DNA of 64,000 bases from CAVZCK01 sp963798805. GTDB lineage: Bacteria; Pseudomonadota; Alphaproteobacteria; Rhizobiales; Rhodomicrobiaceae. Under the pieces are notes generated by a model. The model was not told the origin of the DNA, did not search any database, and saw only the letters and a program-made list of their open reading frames with translations. The stretch spans positions 1 to 64,000 of the forward strand of contig CAWCVC010000009.1 of the NCBI GenBank assembly GCA_963798805.1, written 5' to 3'. The translations under genes and the position numbers were made by a program. Below, piece after piece: positions 34,072-44,778 of this stretch (its first letter is position 1; each line of letters starts with the position of its first letter).

Positions 34072-35711
34072 TCGCCAAGCGGGTGCACCGGGTGAAGGGA
34101 GGCAGCTTTCGGCGGCTCGGCGGCTATATCGCCCGGCTGGAGGCCAGCAAATGGCAGCGCACCGCCGACTATATTCTCGACACGCTCGGCGCCAGCCGGC
34201 GCGCCTTGGGTATCCGCATCACCAACTGCCAGGCCGAGGAACTCGAGGATGCGCTGGCCGAGATCACCGCAACGCAGATGCGCAACCGCCGCGCCAGAGG
34301 CGAGCGCACCTATCATATGGTCGTCTCTTTCGCGGAAGGCGAGCGGCCGCTGCCCGAGCAGCTGCGCGACATCGAGGATGAGCTCTGCGCCGCCATCGGC
34401 CTTGGTGCCCATCAGCGGCTGTCGGCGATCCATACCGACACCGCCCATCTCCATATCCATGTCGCCATCAACCAGATCCACCCGCAGACCCTAGCGCTGA
34501 TCGAGCCCTGGTACGACAAGGCCAAGCTGATGGCCGCTTGCGAGCGGCTGGAGATCAAGCACGGGCTGCAGCGCACCAGCCATGGCGAAAGCCGGCAAAA
34601 TGTGGGTGGCCGTGCCGGCGATGCCGAGGCGCACAGCGGCGAGGCCTCCTTTGCCGGCTGGATCGGCCGCGAGGTGCTGCCGTCCCTGCTCGGCGTGCTC
34701 GAGGCGGGCGGCGACTGGCCGGCGCTGCATCGAGCGCTGGCCGCCCATGGGCTGGTCATCCGCCAGCGAGGCGCCGGCCTCATCATCGCCGAGGCGAACG
34801 GCCGCTGGCGGGTCAAGGCCAGCGGCATCGACCGGCGGCTGTCGCACCGGTCGCTGAGCGAGCGCTTCGGAGCCTTTCAGCCGGCGGCAAAGGCTGATCG
34901 TGCGACGCCGCAGAAATCCGCTTACCGCCAGCAACCCTTGCCGACGGACAGCGGCCTGCGCGATCTCTATCTCGCCTATCAGCGCGAGCGCCCCGAAGCG
35001 ATCGCCCGGCGCCTCGCTGCCTTCCGCGCATGCTATGAGGACGACGCCAAGCGCCGCCGGGAGCTGCGGCACTGGAGCGAGGACGCGGTCTGCCGCATTC
35101 GCCGGCAGGACGGGCTGATGCGGCAGGCACGGAGACTGGCGCTTGCCAAACATCGGGCCGAAGCGGCCGCCCTGGAGCAAAAGCTGCGCGAGCAATCGCG
35201 CCGCGATTGGCAGGCGCTGCGCGCGCTCCATCCGCCTTTCGCCTGGCAAGCCTTTCTGCAAAAAGCCGCCAGGCAAGGCCATGCCGAGGCAGCACTGGCG
35301 CTTCAGCGCCGCGAAGGGCGGTTCCTGCGAGCCATCGCAGTCGTCCAGGCCGGCACCGCCTGGATCGAAAATCCTGTTGTCGAGAAGCAATTCCGGCCGC
35401 AGAGCGAGGACAGCCAGGTCAGCTATCGCACCGGCGACGGCGGACGCATCGTCGATTGCGGCAAGATCGTCGATCTGCCGGGTGATACGCGCGAGGCGGT
35501 GCTGCTCGCCTTCAGCATCCTGACCAGCCGCTTTCCCGGCGAGCCGATCACGCTCAAAGGCGATGACGCCTTCATCGCCAAGGCCATCCAGATCGCCGCT
35601 GCGGAGAAACCCGAGATCCGCTTTGCCGATCCGGCCCATGAGGCGGAGCGCCGGCGTCTCTGTCCGCCGGCTCTCCAAGATCAGCCAAAGCGAGCGAGGG
35701 CTGCGCCATGA
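34068..35711 (+). CDS. traI: MOBP-type relaxase (TraI-like)
   Basis: 547 residues. The relaxase domain spans about 1-200. Motif III, RLSAIHTDTAHLHIHVAINQIHP (about 123-145), holds the metal-binding histidines of the MOBP family. The catalytic Tyr is probably one of those in GGYIARLEASKWQRTADYIL near the N-terminus. A charged helical middle follows, then a C-terminal domain (VDCGKIVDLPGDTREAVLLAFSILTSRFPGEPITLKGD...) resembling the LPD7 module of plasmid relaxases. It would nick oriT and pilot the strand. It overlaps the coupling-protein gene (ATGA). Confidence 0.88.
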   Translation: MIAKRVHRVKGGSFRRLGGYIARLEASKWQRTADYILDTLGASRRALGIRITNCQAEELEDALAEITATQMRNRRARGERTYHMVVSFAEGERPLPEQLRDIEDELCAAIGLGAHQRLSAIHTDTAHLHIHVAINQIHPQTLALIEPWYDKAKLMAACERLEIKHGLQRTSHGESRQNVGGRAGDAEAHSGEASFAGWIGREVLPSLLGVLEAGGDWPALHRALAAHGLVIRQRGAGLIIAEANGRWRVKASGIDRRLSHRSLSERFGAFQPAAKADRATPQKSAYRQQPLPTDSGLRDLYLAYQRERPEAIARRLAAFRACYEDDAKRRRELRHWSEDAVCRIRRQDGLMRQARRLALAKHRAEAAALEQKLREQSRRDWQALRALHPPFAWQAFLQKAARQGHAEAALALQRREGRFLRAIAVVQAGTAWIENPVVEKQFRPQSEDSQVSYRTGDGGRIVDCGKIVDLPGDTREAVLLAFSILTSRFPGEPITLKGDDAFIAKAIQIAAAEKPEIRFADPAHEAERRRLCPPALQDQPKRARAAP

Positions 35712-37514
35712 GACTTGGCCGCAAGCTCGCCATGCTCGGCGCTCTTTTCCTCGGCGGCGCGGCCCTCGCCAGCAGCGCGGCGACGCAATATCTCGCCTGG
35801 AGCTTTGCCTATCATCCAGCGCTCGGCAGCCCCTGGTTTGGTCATCTCTATGCCCCCTGGTGTTGGATCGGCTGGCAGCGGCTATACCGACAAGCGGCGC
35901 CGGATGCGTTCCGGGAGGTGCAGGCCGGATTTGGCGTGCTTGGCGTCATCCTCTCCACCGCGCTGCTCGTCCTCCTCGGCGAAGGCGGCCGCAAGCCGAA
36001 GCGCCATGACGGCATTCACGGCACGGCGCATTGGGCGAGCCAGGAGGAAATCGAAGCCGCGGGGCTGCTCAGCGCTGCCGGCGTGCATGTCGGCGGCTGG
36101 CGGGATGCCTCGGGCCGCTTGCATGCGCTGCGCCATGACGGGCCTGAGCATATCGCGGCGATCGCGCCGACGCGTTCCGGCAAGGGCGTCGGGCTGGTGG
36201 CGCCGACATTGCTGACCTGGCCGGCAAGTCTCGTCGTCAACGATCAAAAGGGCGAGCTGTGGAACCTCACCGCTGGCTGGCGCGCAAGGGAAGCCGACAC
36301 TATCGTGCTGCGCTTCGATCCCGGCGCCGCCGAGGGCAGCGCCCAGTTCAATCCGCTTCAAGAGATCCGGCTGGCAACGCCGCATGAGGTCGGCGATGTG
36401 CAGAACCTCGTCACCATCCTGGTCGATCCGGAAGGCAAGGGGCTGATCGACCATTGGGCCAAGACCTCGCATGCCTTTTTGACGGGCGCCATATTGCATG
36501 TGCTCTATGCCGCGCGCGAGAAGGGACGAACTGGCACTTTGCCTGATGTGGCCTATGCCCTCTCCGATCCGAACCGGCCGATCGACGGGCTCTACCGCGA
36601 CATGCTGATCAATCGCTGGGCGGCCGGCAAGGTGCACCCGACCGTTGCCGCCGCCGCCCGCGACATGACCAACCGGCCGCAGGAGGAGCGTGGCTCGGTG
36701 CTCTCCACCGCCATGTCCTTCCTGTCGCTCTACCGCGATCCGCTGATCGCCCGGAATGTCGCCAGAAGCGACTTCGCCATCGGTGATCTGATGAACCGTG
36801 AGAGGCCGGTGACGCTCTACCTGGTGGTGCGGGCGGAGGATAAGGACCGCATGAAGCCGCTCATGCGGCTGATCCTCAACCAGCTGATGCGGGTGCTGCT
36901 GCGCCCGGAGATCGCTTATGAGAACGGCCGGCCGCTGATGCCGCATCGGCACAAGCTTCTCCTCATGCTCGATGAGTTCCCCTCCTACGGCAAGCTGGAG
37001 GTGTTCCAGGAGGCGCTCGCCTATATCGCCGGCTACGGCATCAAGGCCTATCTGATCATGCAGGATATCGCTCAGCTCTGGGGCGCCTATGGCCGCGATG
37101 AGAGTCTCGATCTCCAACTGCCACATTCGGGTGGCTTACGCACCCAACAAGATCGAGACCGCTGAATGGCTGTCGCGCATGGCGGGCACCACCACCATCG
37201 TCAAGGACGATGTGAGCGTCAGCGGCAAGCGCCATCGCCCCAACCTCGATCAGATCTCCATGAGCTTCCATCAGATCGCCCGGCCGCTGATGACGCCGGA
37301 TGAAATCATGCGGCTCAAAGGTCCCCGCAAGGATCGCGGCGACGCCATCACCGAGCCGGGTGACATGCTGATCTTCGCCGCCGGCCATGCGCCGATCCTC
37401 GGCACTCAGGCGCTGTATTTCCAGGATGCGGAGCTGGCCGTACGGGCAAGGCTGGCCCCGCCCGAGCCGCGGCGCCGGCCGGCCTTCAAGCTGATCCTGA
37501 AGGAGGCGTCATGA
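35708..37514 (+). CDS. traG: TraG/VirD4-type coupling protein, frameshifted near the 3' end
   Basis: Two N-terminal transmembrane segments (about 8-28 and 72-95). Walker A is AAIAPTRSGKGVGLVAPTLL and Walker B LLMLDEFPSYGKLEV. The first frame runs to YGRDES and then out of frame, ending at 37165. The conserved continuation (ISNCHIRVAYAPNKIETAEWLSRMAGTTTI... to FKLILKEAS) is in another frame from about 37105 to 37514. Compared with the expected DES-ISNCH join there are four surplus bases around 37099-37110. The coupling protein hands the relaxase-DNA complex to a secretion channel. As written the gene is broken. Confidence 0.85.
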
Positions 37515-40500
37515 GCTCGAGGCGCCGCCCCCATCCCGGACAGCTGTCCTTCCTCGAGCGTCTCTTCGGCCTTAGCGGCCTTGATGAGACCGCAGCCGGA
37601 GAGGATAAGGGCAGCCAGGAGAGCGCAAGCGGCGAGGCTGCCGCCGAGCCGCTCAAGGAGATCGATCATGGACGAGGAGGAGCGCAAGGCGCGGCTGACG
37701 GCGCGCTTCGCCGGAGCCCGCAAGCGGCTGCTCTCGATCCGCCATCCGGCCGAGTACTCCAGGCTGGAGAGGGCGGGCGAGCTGGAGAGCCACCTGACGA
37801 TGATCGGCGAGGAAGCCGCCGATCACTATCTGACCCTCGAGGCGCAGCTCAAGGCGCGGGCGGCGGCGATCGGCGATCCGAAGGACCGGCACGCCTATCT
37901 CAGCCAGATCCCGCAAATGGCCGAGGAGATGGTGATGAGCGACATCATCGAGACGCGGGATTAGAGGCTGCCGAAAGGCTGCGCGCGGCGGCGCGGCGCA
38001 ATTTCCGCATTGAGCCGCATCACCAGATCGGTATTGGCGGCCCGAAGCAGAAGGTCGCGGGCAATCTCGAGGCCATCCGTGTCCTGAAAGAGCTTCAGGA
38101 TGAGGACCGCGAGCCGAGCGAGGCCGAGAAGGCGCATCTCGTGCGCTATGTCGGATGGGGACAGTTCGCCCAGGCGCTCTTCGATCCAAGCCCGCGCTCC
38201 CGCAATGCTGAAATCTGGCGGGAGGAGCGCCAGGCGCTCGCCGATCTGCTCAATTCGGAGGAATGGACGGCCGCACGCGCCTCGACGCTCAATGCCCATT
38301 ACACCAGCGAGCCGGTCATCCGCGGCATCTGGCGCGCTCTCGAGCATCTCGGCTTCACCGGAGGCCGGGCGCTCGAGCCGGCGGTTGGCATCGGCCATTT
38401 CATCGGCTTAACGCCCGAGCCGTTGCGCGAGCATGTCGCCTGGACCGGCGTCGAGCTCGATCCGTTGAGCGGCGCCATCGCCGAGGCGCTCTATCCAGGC
38501 GCCGACATCCGCATCGAGGGCTTTGAGCGAGCGGGCTGGCCGGACAGCTTTTTCGATCTCGCTCTCTCCAATGTTCCCTTTGGCGATTATGGCGTTGCCG
38601 ACCGCCGCTATGGCCGGTCCTCCATCCATGATTATTTCTTCCTCAAGGCGCTCGACAAGCTGAGGCCGGGCGGGCTTCTCGCCTTCATCACCTCCCGCTA
38701 CACGCTCGACAAGCAGGACGACAGCATTCGCCGCCAGATCGCCCGGCGCGCCGATTTCCTCGGCGCCATCCGCCTGCCCGGCGGACCGAACGGCGCCTTT
38801 GCCCAGAACGCCGGAACGGAGGTGACCACCGACATTATCTTTCTGCGCCGCTGCCTGAGCGAGAAGGCGCCTGGCGAGGAAAGCTGGCTCGGGCTCGCCG
38901 AGATCGATACGCCCGATGGTCAGGTGGCGATCAATCGCTATTTCGCCGAGCGCCCGCGGATGATGCTCGGCACCATGCGCCTCGCCAGCGGCCTCTATTC
39001 TGATGCCGAGCCGGTGCTGCTCGGCGCGGCGGCGGAGCTCGAGGCCAAGATCGCCGAAGCCGCCGGCGATATGATGGCAAATGCTTTCATCGCTCGCAGC
39101 GCCGTGCGCCAGGTGAGTGTGCCGGCGCCGATCACCGACAGATCGGTGGAGGGCATCAAGGAAGGCGCCTTCTATCGCCAGGGCGGGCGCCTCTATCGCA
39201 AGATCGCCGGCATCGGTGAGGCGCAGGCGCTCTCGAGCCCCGATACGGCCAAGGTCACCGCTCTCATCGAGTTGCGCGACATCGTCAATGCCCTGCTCGC
39301 CAATCAGGCGGTCGGCAAAGCTGAGGACAATGATGCTCTGCGGGCACGTCTGGGCCGGCGTTACGACGATTTCCTCGCCCGCTTTGGGGCGATCAACAAG
39401 ACCGTGATCAAGGTGTCATCGCGGCGGCGCAGGGACGGGACGCCGATCGTCACTCGCCGCTTGCCCAATCTCGCCGCCTTTCGCGCCGATCCCGACGCCT
39501 TCAAGCTCGCCGCCATCGAGAGCTATGATGAGGCAACCGACAGCGTCGCCAAGGCCGCCATCTTCTTCCGCGACATCGTGCAGCCGGCCATCGAGCCGCC
39601 GGTCAGCACTGCCTCCGATGCGCTCGCCCTCTCCCTCAACGCCACCGGCCAGGTGGACCTGCCGCTGATTGCCGAAAAGCTTCAGCTTTCCGAGGCCGAG
39701 GCGATCGAGGCGCTCAGCGAGCAGATCTGGCTCGACCCTGAGGGCGATGTCTGGCGCACGCGCGAGGACTATCTCTCCGGCGACGTGGTCGGCAAGCTCG
39801 AGGATGCCCGCGCCGCTTCCCTGTCCGATGAGCGCTATGCCCGCAATATCGAGGCGCTCGAAGCGGTGCAGCCGGCGCCCCTCACCCGGCTCGACATCAC
39901 CGTGCTGCTCGGCGCGCCCTGGGTGCCGATCGAGATCTACCGCGCCTTCCTCACCGACGTGATCGGCATCGGAGCGGACGGCCTCACCCTCAATCCCGTC
40001 ACCCTCAAATGGCAGTTCGCCGTGAGGCCGGCCGTGCCGGATTCGGCCAGGGCCCAGTTCGCCACCGCCCGCGCCGGCGTCCCCGAGATCGTGCTCGCCG
40101 CGCTCAACAATGCCGAGATCCGGGTGATGGATCCAGGGCCCGATCCGCAGGGCTCGCCGGTCTACAATGCCGCCGCCTCGGAGGAGGCCAATACCAAGGT
40201 CGCCGCCATCCGCGAGCTGTTCTCCGGCTCTGCCGAAGCCGGCATCGACGGCTGGGTTTGCGGCGATGAGACACGGGCGGCAAACCTCGAGGCGCTCTAT
40301 AACCGCCAGTTCAATCGCCTGGTGCCCACCCTCTATGACGGCGCGCATCAGCTCTTGCCCGGCATTGCCCGCTATGTCACTGCAGCGACCGGCGAAGTGA
40401 TCCCCTTCGCCCTGCGGCGGCATCAGCTCAATGCGGTCTGGCGCATTGTCGCCGGCGGCAACACCCTCCTCGATCACGCTGTCGGCGCCGGCAAGACTTT

Positions 40501-43439
40501 TTCCATGATCGCCGCCGGCATGGAGCAGAAGCGGCTCGGCCTCATCCGGCGCCCGCTCTATGTCGTGCCCAATCACATGCTGGAGCAGTTCTCCCGCGAG
40601 TTCTGCCAGGCCTATCCCGCCGCCAGGCTGCTCGTCGCCGACAAGGCCTCGATGGCGCGCGATCGCCGCCGCGCCTTTGCCGCGCGGGGCGCGACGGAGG
40701 ATTGGGACGGCATCATCATCACCCATGATGCTTTCGGGCGCATCCGCATGTCGGATGCCGCCTATGAGCGGCATCTGCGCGACGAGCTGACGGAGCTCGG
40801 TGCCTTCAAGACCCGAGCCGCGGCGGAAGAGGGCAAATCCTCGCCGACGGTGAAGGAGCTGGAGAAGGCGGCCAAGCGGCTGGAGGTGAAGCTCGCCCTA
40901 CTGATCAACAAGGAGAGCAAGGATGAGGGCCTGACTTTCGAGGAGCTCGGCGTCGACTTTCTCTTTATCGACGAGGCGCATGCATTCAAGAATCTCGGCT
41001 TTCCGCACACGGCACACGCGCGTCAAGGGGCTCGCCCAGGCCGAATCGCAAAGGGCGACTGACCTCTATCTGAAGCTGCGCTATCTGGAGGAGAGACGGC
41101 CCGGCCGCTCGGGGGTGTTCGCCACCGGCACCCCCATCTCCAACAGCATCGCCGAGATGTACACCATGCAGCGCTATCTGCAGCTGGGGCTGCTGAAGGC
41201 GTATGGCGTCGATGAGTTCGACGGCTGGGCCGCCACCTTCGGCGACATCGTCACCCAGATCGAGCTGGCCCCCAGCGGCAAGGGCTTCCGCACCGTCCGC
41301 TCCTTCTCCAAATTCGTCAACATCCCCGAGCTGATCGCCCTCTATAGCTGCATGGCCGACAGCCAGACGGCCGAGATGCTGAACCTGCCCCGCCCCAAGC
41401 TGCGCGGCGGCGGCGTCCGCATCATCGAGGCGGAGATGTCGGCGAGGGAGACCGCGATCATGGAAAGCCTCGTCGCCCGCGCCGAGGCCATCAAGGGCAA
41501 GCGGGCCGAGAAGGGCGGCGACAATATGCTCAAGATCATGAGCGAGGGCCTGCAGCTGGCAACCGATATCCGGCTGCTCAATCCCGAGGCTGCTCCCAAC
41601 GTGCAAGGCAAGATCGCCAAGGCTGCTAAGACCATCGCCCGCATCTGGCGCGAGGGCAAGGAGCCGGCACTGGCCCAGCTGGTCTTTCTCGATCTCGGCG
41701 TGCCGGGCAGCAAGGCGCGTATCCAACCTCCCGAGGACGCTTCAGGGGATGGCGACGACGTCATCGTGCTGGCCGAGGGCGAGGAGATCGAGCCGGCTGC
41801 ACCCGCTCGCCCGCGCTTCGATCTCTATGAGGCGCTGCGGCGCGCATTGACGGAGCGCGGCATCCCCAGGGGCGAGATCGCCTTCATCCACGATGCCGAC
41901 AATGACGAGAAGAAAGCCCGCCTGTTTGCCGGCGTCAGACGCGGCGACGTCCGTGTGCTGATCGGCTCTACGGCCAAGATGGGCGTCGGCACCAATGTGC
42001 AGAAGCGGCTCATCGCCATGCACCATATCGATGCGCCCTGGCGGCCGGCCGATGTCGAGCAGCGCGACGGGCGCATTCTGCGCCAGGGCAATCTCAATCC
42101 TGAGATCGAGATCTACCGCTACATCACCTTGAGGAGCCTCGACGCCTATCGCTGGCAGACCTTGACCACCAAGGCCAATTTCATCGCCCAGCTGCGCGCC
42201 GGCGCCCGCGGCGTACGCACCGCCGAGGATATCAACTCGCCCCTACCCGAGGCCGCCATGATCAAGGCCGCCGCAACCGGTGATCCGCGCATCATGGAGC
42301 ATGCCGAGCTGACGCGGGAGGTGCGGCTGCTCGAAGCCACGAAACGGGCCGGCGAGCGCTCGCTCGCCGCCGCCCGCACCGCGGCGGAGAAAACCCGAAA
42401 ACGCATCGAGGAGCTGACGGTCAGGCAAGAGGCGGCGAAGGCCGATACGGAGCTGCTGCGCCTGCATGCCGACAAGGACTTCGCCATCACCCTTGCGAAT
42501 AGCGGCGAGCCGATCCTGGTCAAAGACCGCAAGAGCGCCGGGGCCATCCTCAAGGCGCATCTATTGCGCCGCGGAGGAAGGCATGAGGGTACCTCACCGC
42601 CGCGAGAGCCGGTCGGGGAGCTGCTCGGCTTTGCCTTGAGCGTTGCTCTGCGGCACATGGATGGCGATCTGCAGCTCACGATCTTCGCCAAGGGCCGGCT
42701 GAGCTATGGGCGCGGCGAGTATTTTGCCCTCGGCGAAGACAGCGATCCCCTCGGCCTCATCCGCCGCTGCGAAAGCCTCGCCAAGGCCATCCCGAAAATC
42801 CTGGCTGAGACCGAGGCGGCCCTCAGCGCGGCGCGAGCCGATCTGCCGCGCCTCGAGCGTCAGCTGACCGGGAGCGCTTTCGCGAAGCAGGACCGGCTCG
42901 ATCTCGCCAAGGCCAAACTCCATCAGCTTGAAACCGAACTACAACCGCCGAAAAGGGAGCCCGGCCACATGAAGACAGCCGATCTGAATGAGGAATGGCA
43001 GCGTCTCGATAAAGAGACGCAAGCCGCCGTCAGCGCTGTTATCGAGGCGGCTCGCCAGACCGGGCTTCGCAGCGGCGAGCCGTGGCAGGAGGGCGAGGTC
43101 TATGCCTATCCGCATGCCAGTGGCGGCATTGCCTGGGGCGTCGATGGCGCGGCCGGCAATCTCCACCGGGGCATCATGCCGGCTCCGGCGAACGGCGTTA
43201 GCCCCGGTGACTATCTGCAAGGCCTCGAGCACGCCGGCAGCGATGAAGAGGCGTTCCATGCCGTCTTCACCAAACTCAGCTCCGATCCGAAACTCGACCA
43301 CAAGACGCTCACCAGCCTCGCCGGCGCCTATTGCGGCACGACCGAGAGCTGGCCGGAGCGCAGCGCCGCGCTCGGCGCCATCGAGACCGCCTTCTACGAG
43401 AAGCGCAAGCGCATTGAGGCGCGGGTCAAGCATCGCTGA
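37511..43439 (+). CDS. Giant N6-adenine methylase/SNF2-like helicase of mobile elements, frameshifted
   Basis: Two overlapping frames (37511-41062 and 40980-43439) form one protein of about 1970 codons. The methylase part starts near AAARRNFRIEPHHQIGIGG (about 37990), with ALEPAVGIGHFIGL (SAM motif) and LALSNVPFGDYG (NPPF-like). The helicase part has LLDHAVGAGKTFSMIAAG (Walker A), DFLFIDEAHAFKN (DEAH), FATGTPISNS, and WRPADVEQRDGRILRQGN. One extra base near 41005-41025 breaks the frame at GFP-TRVKGLAQAESQRATDL. Such proteins occur on conjugative elements and resemble anti-restriction DarB-type proteins. The first about 150 codons overlap another gene and are doubtful. Confidence 0.8.
37669..37964 (+). 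CDS. Small helical protein between traG and the methylase-helicase
   Basis: 98 residues (MDEEERKARLTARFAGARKRLLSIRHPAEYSRLERAGELESHLTMIGEEAADHYLTLEAQLKARAAAIGDPKDRHAYLSQIPQMAEEMVMSD...). Its helical amphipathic composition and a good ribosome site (AAGGAG six bases upstream of ATG) show it is real. It occupies the same DNA as the N-terminal part of the 37511 frame, whose translation there is low-complexity Arg/Gly/Ala and looks like a shadow. Function unknown; transfer-operon context. Confidence 0.75.
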
Positions 43440-43472
43440 GCGCGGCTGACCAAACCCAACTGAGACAAGCTG

Positions 43473-44684
43473 ATGAGGGATGACCCCGACGCGAAAGCGG
43501 CGGAGGGGGCGGGGCGGCTTTACCTCGCCGTCCCCTTCGAGGAGCGCCAAGACGCGCGAAGCCGCGGCGCCCGCTGGGACAGCCGGGCCAGGTGCTGGTA
43601 TGTACCCTCTCATCTGCCGCCATCGCGCTTTGCCCGCTGGGCGAGGCTTGATGCCGGCGATCCGGTCGCAGAGTTTGCCGCGGCGCTCCTCGAGGCCGGC
43701 CTCGTCGTCCAAGGGGCGCCGCTCATGGATGGGCGCCTCCACCGCGTGCGGGTTCACGGCGACAAGCCGGGTTCGCGGAGCGGCGCCTATATCGGTCATC
43801 TCGATCACCGGCCGGCCGGCTTTATTCAGAACTTCAAGACCGGCGAGAAGCGCAATTGGAAAGCGGCATCAGGTCTGGTGCTGACGGCGGAGGAGCGTGC
43901 CTTGCTCAGCCGGCGCATCACCGCCGAGCGGGACCGGCGTGAGCAGGCACGCGAGGCCATCCATGCCGAGACCTGTCGGCTGCTGAAGGAATTCCTTGGC
44001 GACTTACCGCTCGCCGGCCGCGACCATCCCTATCTCGAGCGCAAACGCGTCGACGCCCACGGTCTCCTGCTCAATGTTCGCGGACCGCTTGCCATTCCAG
44101 GCGGCGCGCCGACACCGCAAGCCTGGAGCGCTAAGGGCGGTCTCATCCTGCCCATCTGCGACGTCGATGGCCGGCTGATCTCGGCGCAGTCGATCGATGC
44201 CGCCGGGCGCAAGAGCTTTCCGCGTGGTGGCCGCCTCGCCGGCGGGCATCATCTGATCGGAGATCCGCCCGAGACAGGCCTTCTGGTCATCGCCGAAGGC
44301 TATACAACCGCTGCCACCGTCCATGAGCTGACCGGCCTTGCCGTTGCTGTCGCTGGGAGTGCCGGAAATCTGGAAAAGGTCGCTCGGGCCTTCCGAGACA
44401 CCGATCTCGATTTGCCCATCGTCATCGCCGGCGACAACGACCATCGCAACCCGCAGGAACTGCTGCCGAACGGCAAACCGAAGCCGAATACCGGCCGTGA
44501 GGCTGCCGGCAGAGCCGCCTTGGCTGTCGGCGGCGCGGTCCTCTTGCCGAGTTTTGCGCCAGGCGATCCCGGCACCGACTGGAACGACCTTGCTGCACAC
44601 GGCAGCGAAGCCCTCTTCGAGCAATGGGAACCGCAGATGAAGGCGATGGGGATGCAATTGGGTCGGCGGTATGTCCGCGGATAA
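43473..44684 (+). CDS. DUF5710 and toprim domain protein (primase-like)
   Basis: 403 residues. The N-terminal segment GRLYLAVPFEERQDARSRGARWDSRARCWYVPSHL is the short domain that often precedes plasmid primases. The middle has HPYLERKRVDAHGLLLN and GGLILPICDVDGRLISAQSID. The toprim core is GLLVIAEGYTTAATVHELTG (catalytic Glu) and LPIVIAGDNDHRNP (DxD-like), then GTDWNDLAAHG. Domain set matches TraC/RepC-like priming proteins of mobile elements. It is 33 bases downstream of the methylase-helicase. Confidence 0.88.
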   Translation: MRDDPDAKAAEGAGRLYLAVPFEERQDARSRGARWDSRARCWYVPSHLPPSRFARWARLDAGDPVAEFAAALLEAGLVVQGAPLMDGRLHRVRVHGDKPGSRSGAYIGHLDHRPAGFIQNFKTGEKRNWKAASGLVLTAEERALLSRRITAERDRREQAREAIHAETCRLLKEFLGDLPLAGRDHPYLERKRVDAHGLLLNVRGPLAIPGGAPTPQAWSAKGGLILPICDVDGRLISAQSIDAAGRKSFPRGGRLAGGHHLIGDPPETGLLVIAEGYTTAATVHELTGLAVAVAGSAGNLEKVARAFRDTDLDLPIVIAGDNDHRNPQELLPNGKPKPNTGREAAGRAALAVGGAVLLPSFAPGDPGTDWNDLAAHGSEALFEQWEPQMKAMGMQLGRRYVRG

Positions 44685-44778
44685 CAATGTTGAGCAACTA
44701 GGAGGCTAACCGAGAGCGCATTTATCCAAAGTCGCGGGACACACCGCCCTGCTAACCGCCCGCTGTAAGGATCATGAG

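Noticed and set aside
39416..40774. Long minus-strand frame (452 codons) inside the methylase-helicase
   Set aside because: Antisense to the conserved helicase region; open only because of GC-biased codon positions. No ribosome site or domain.
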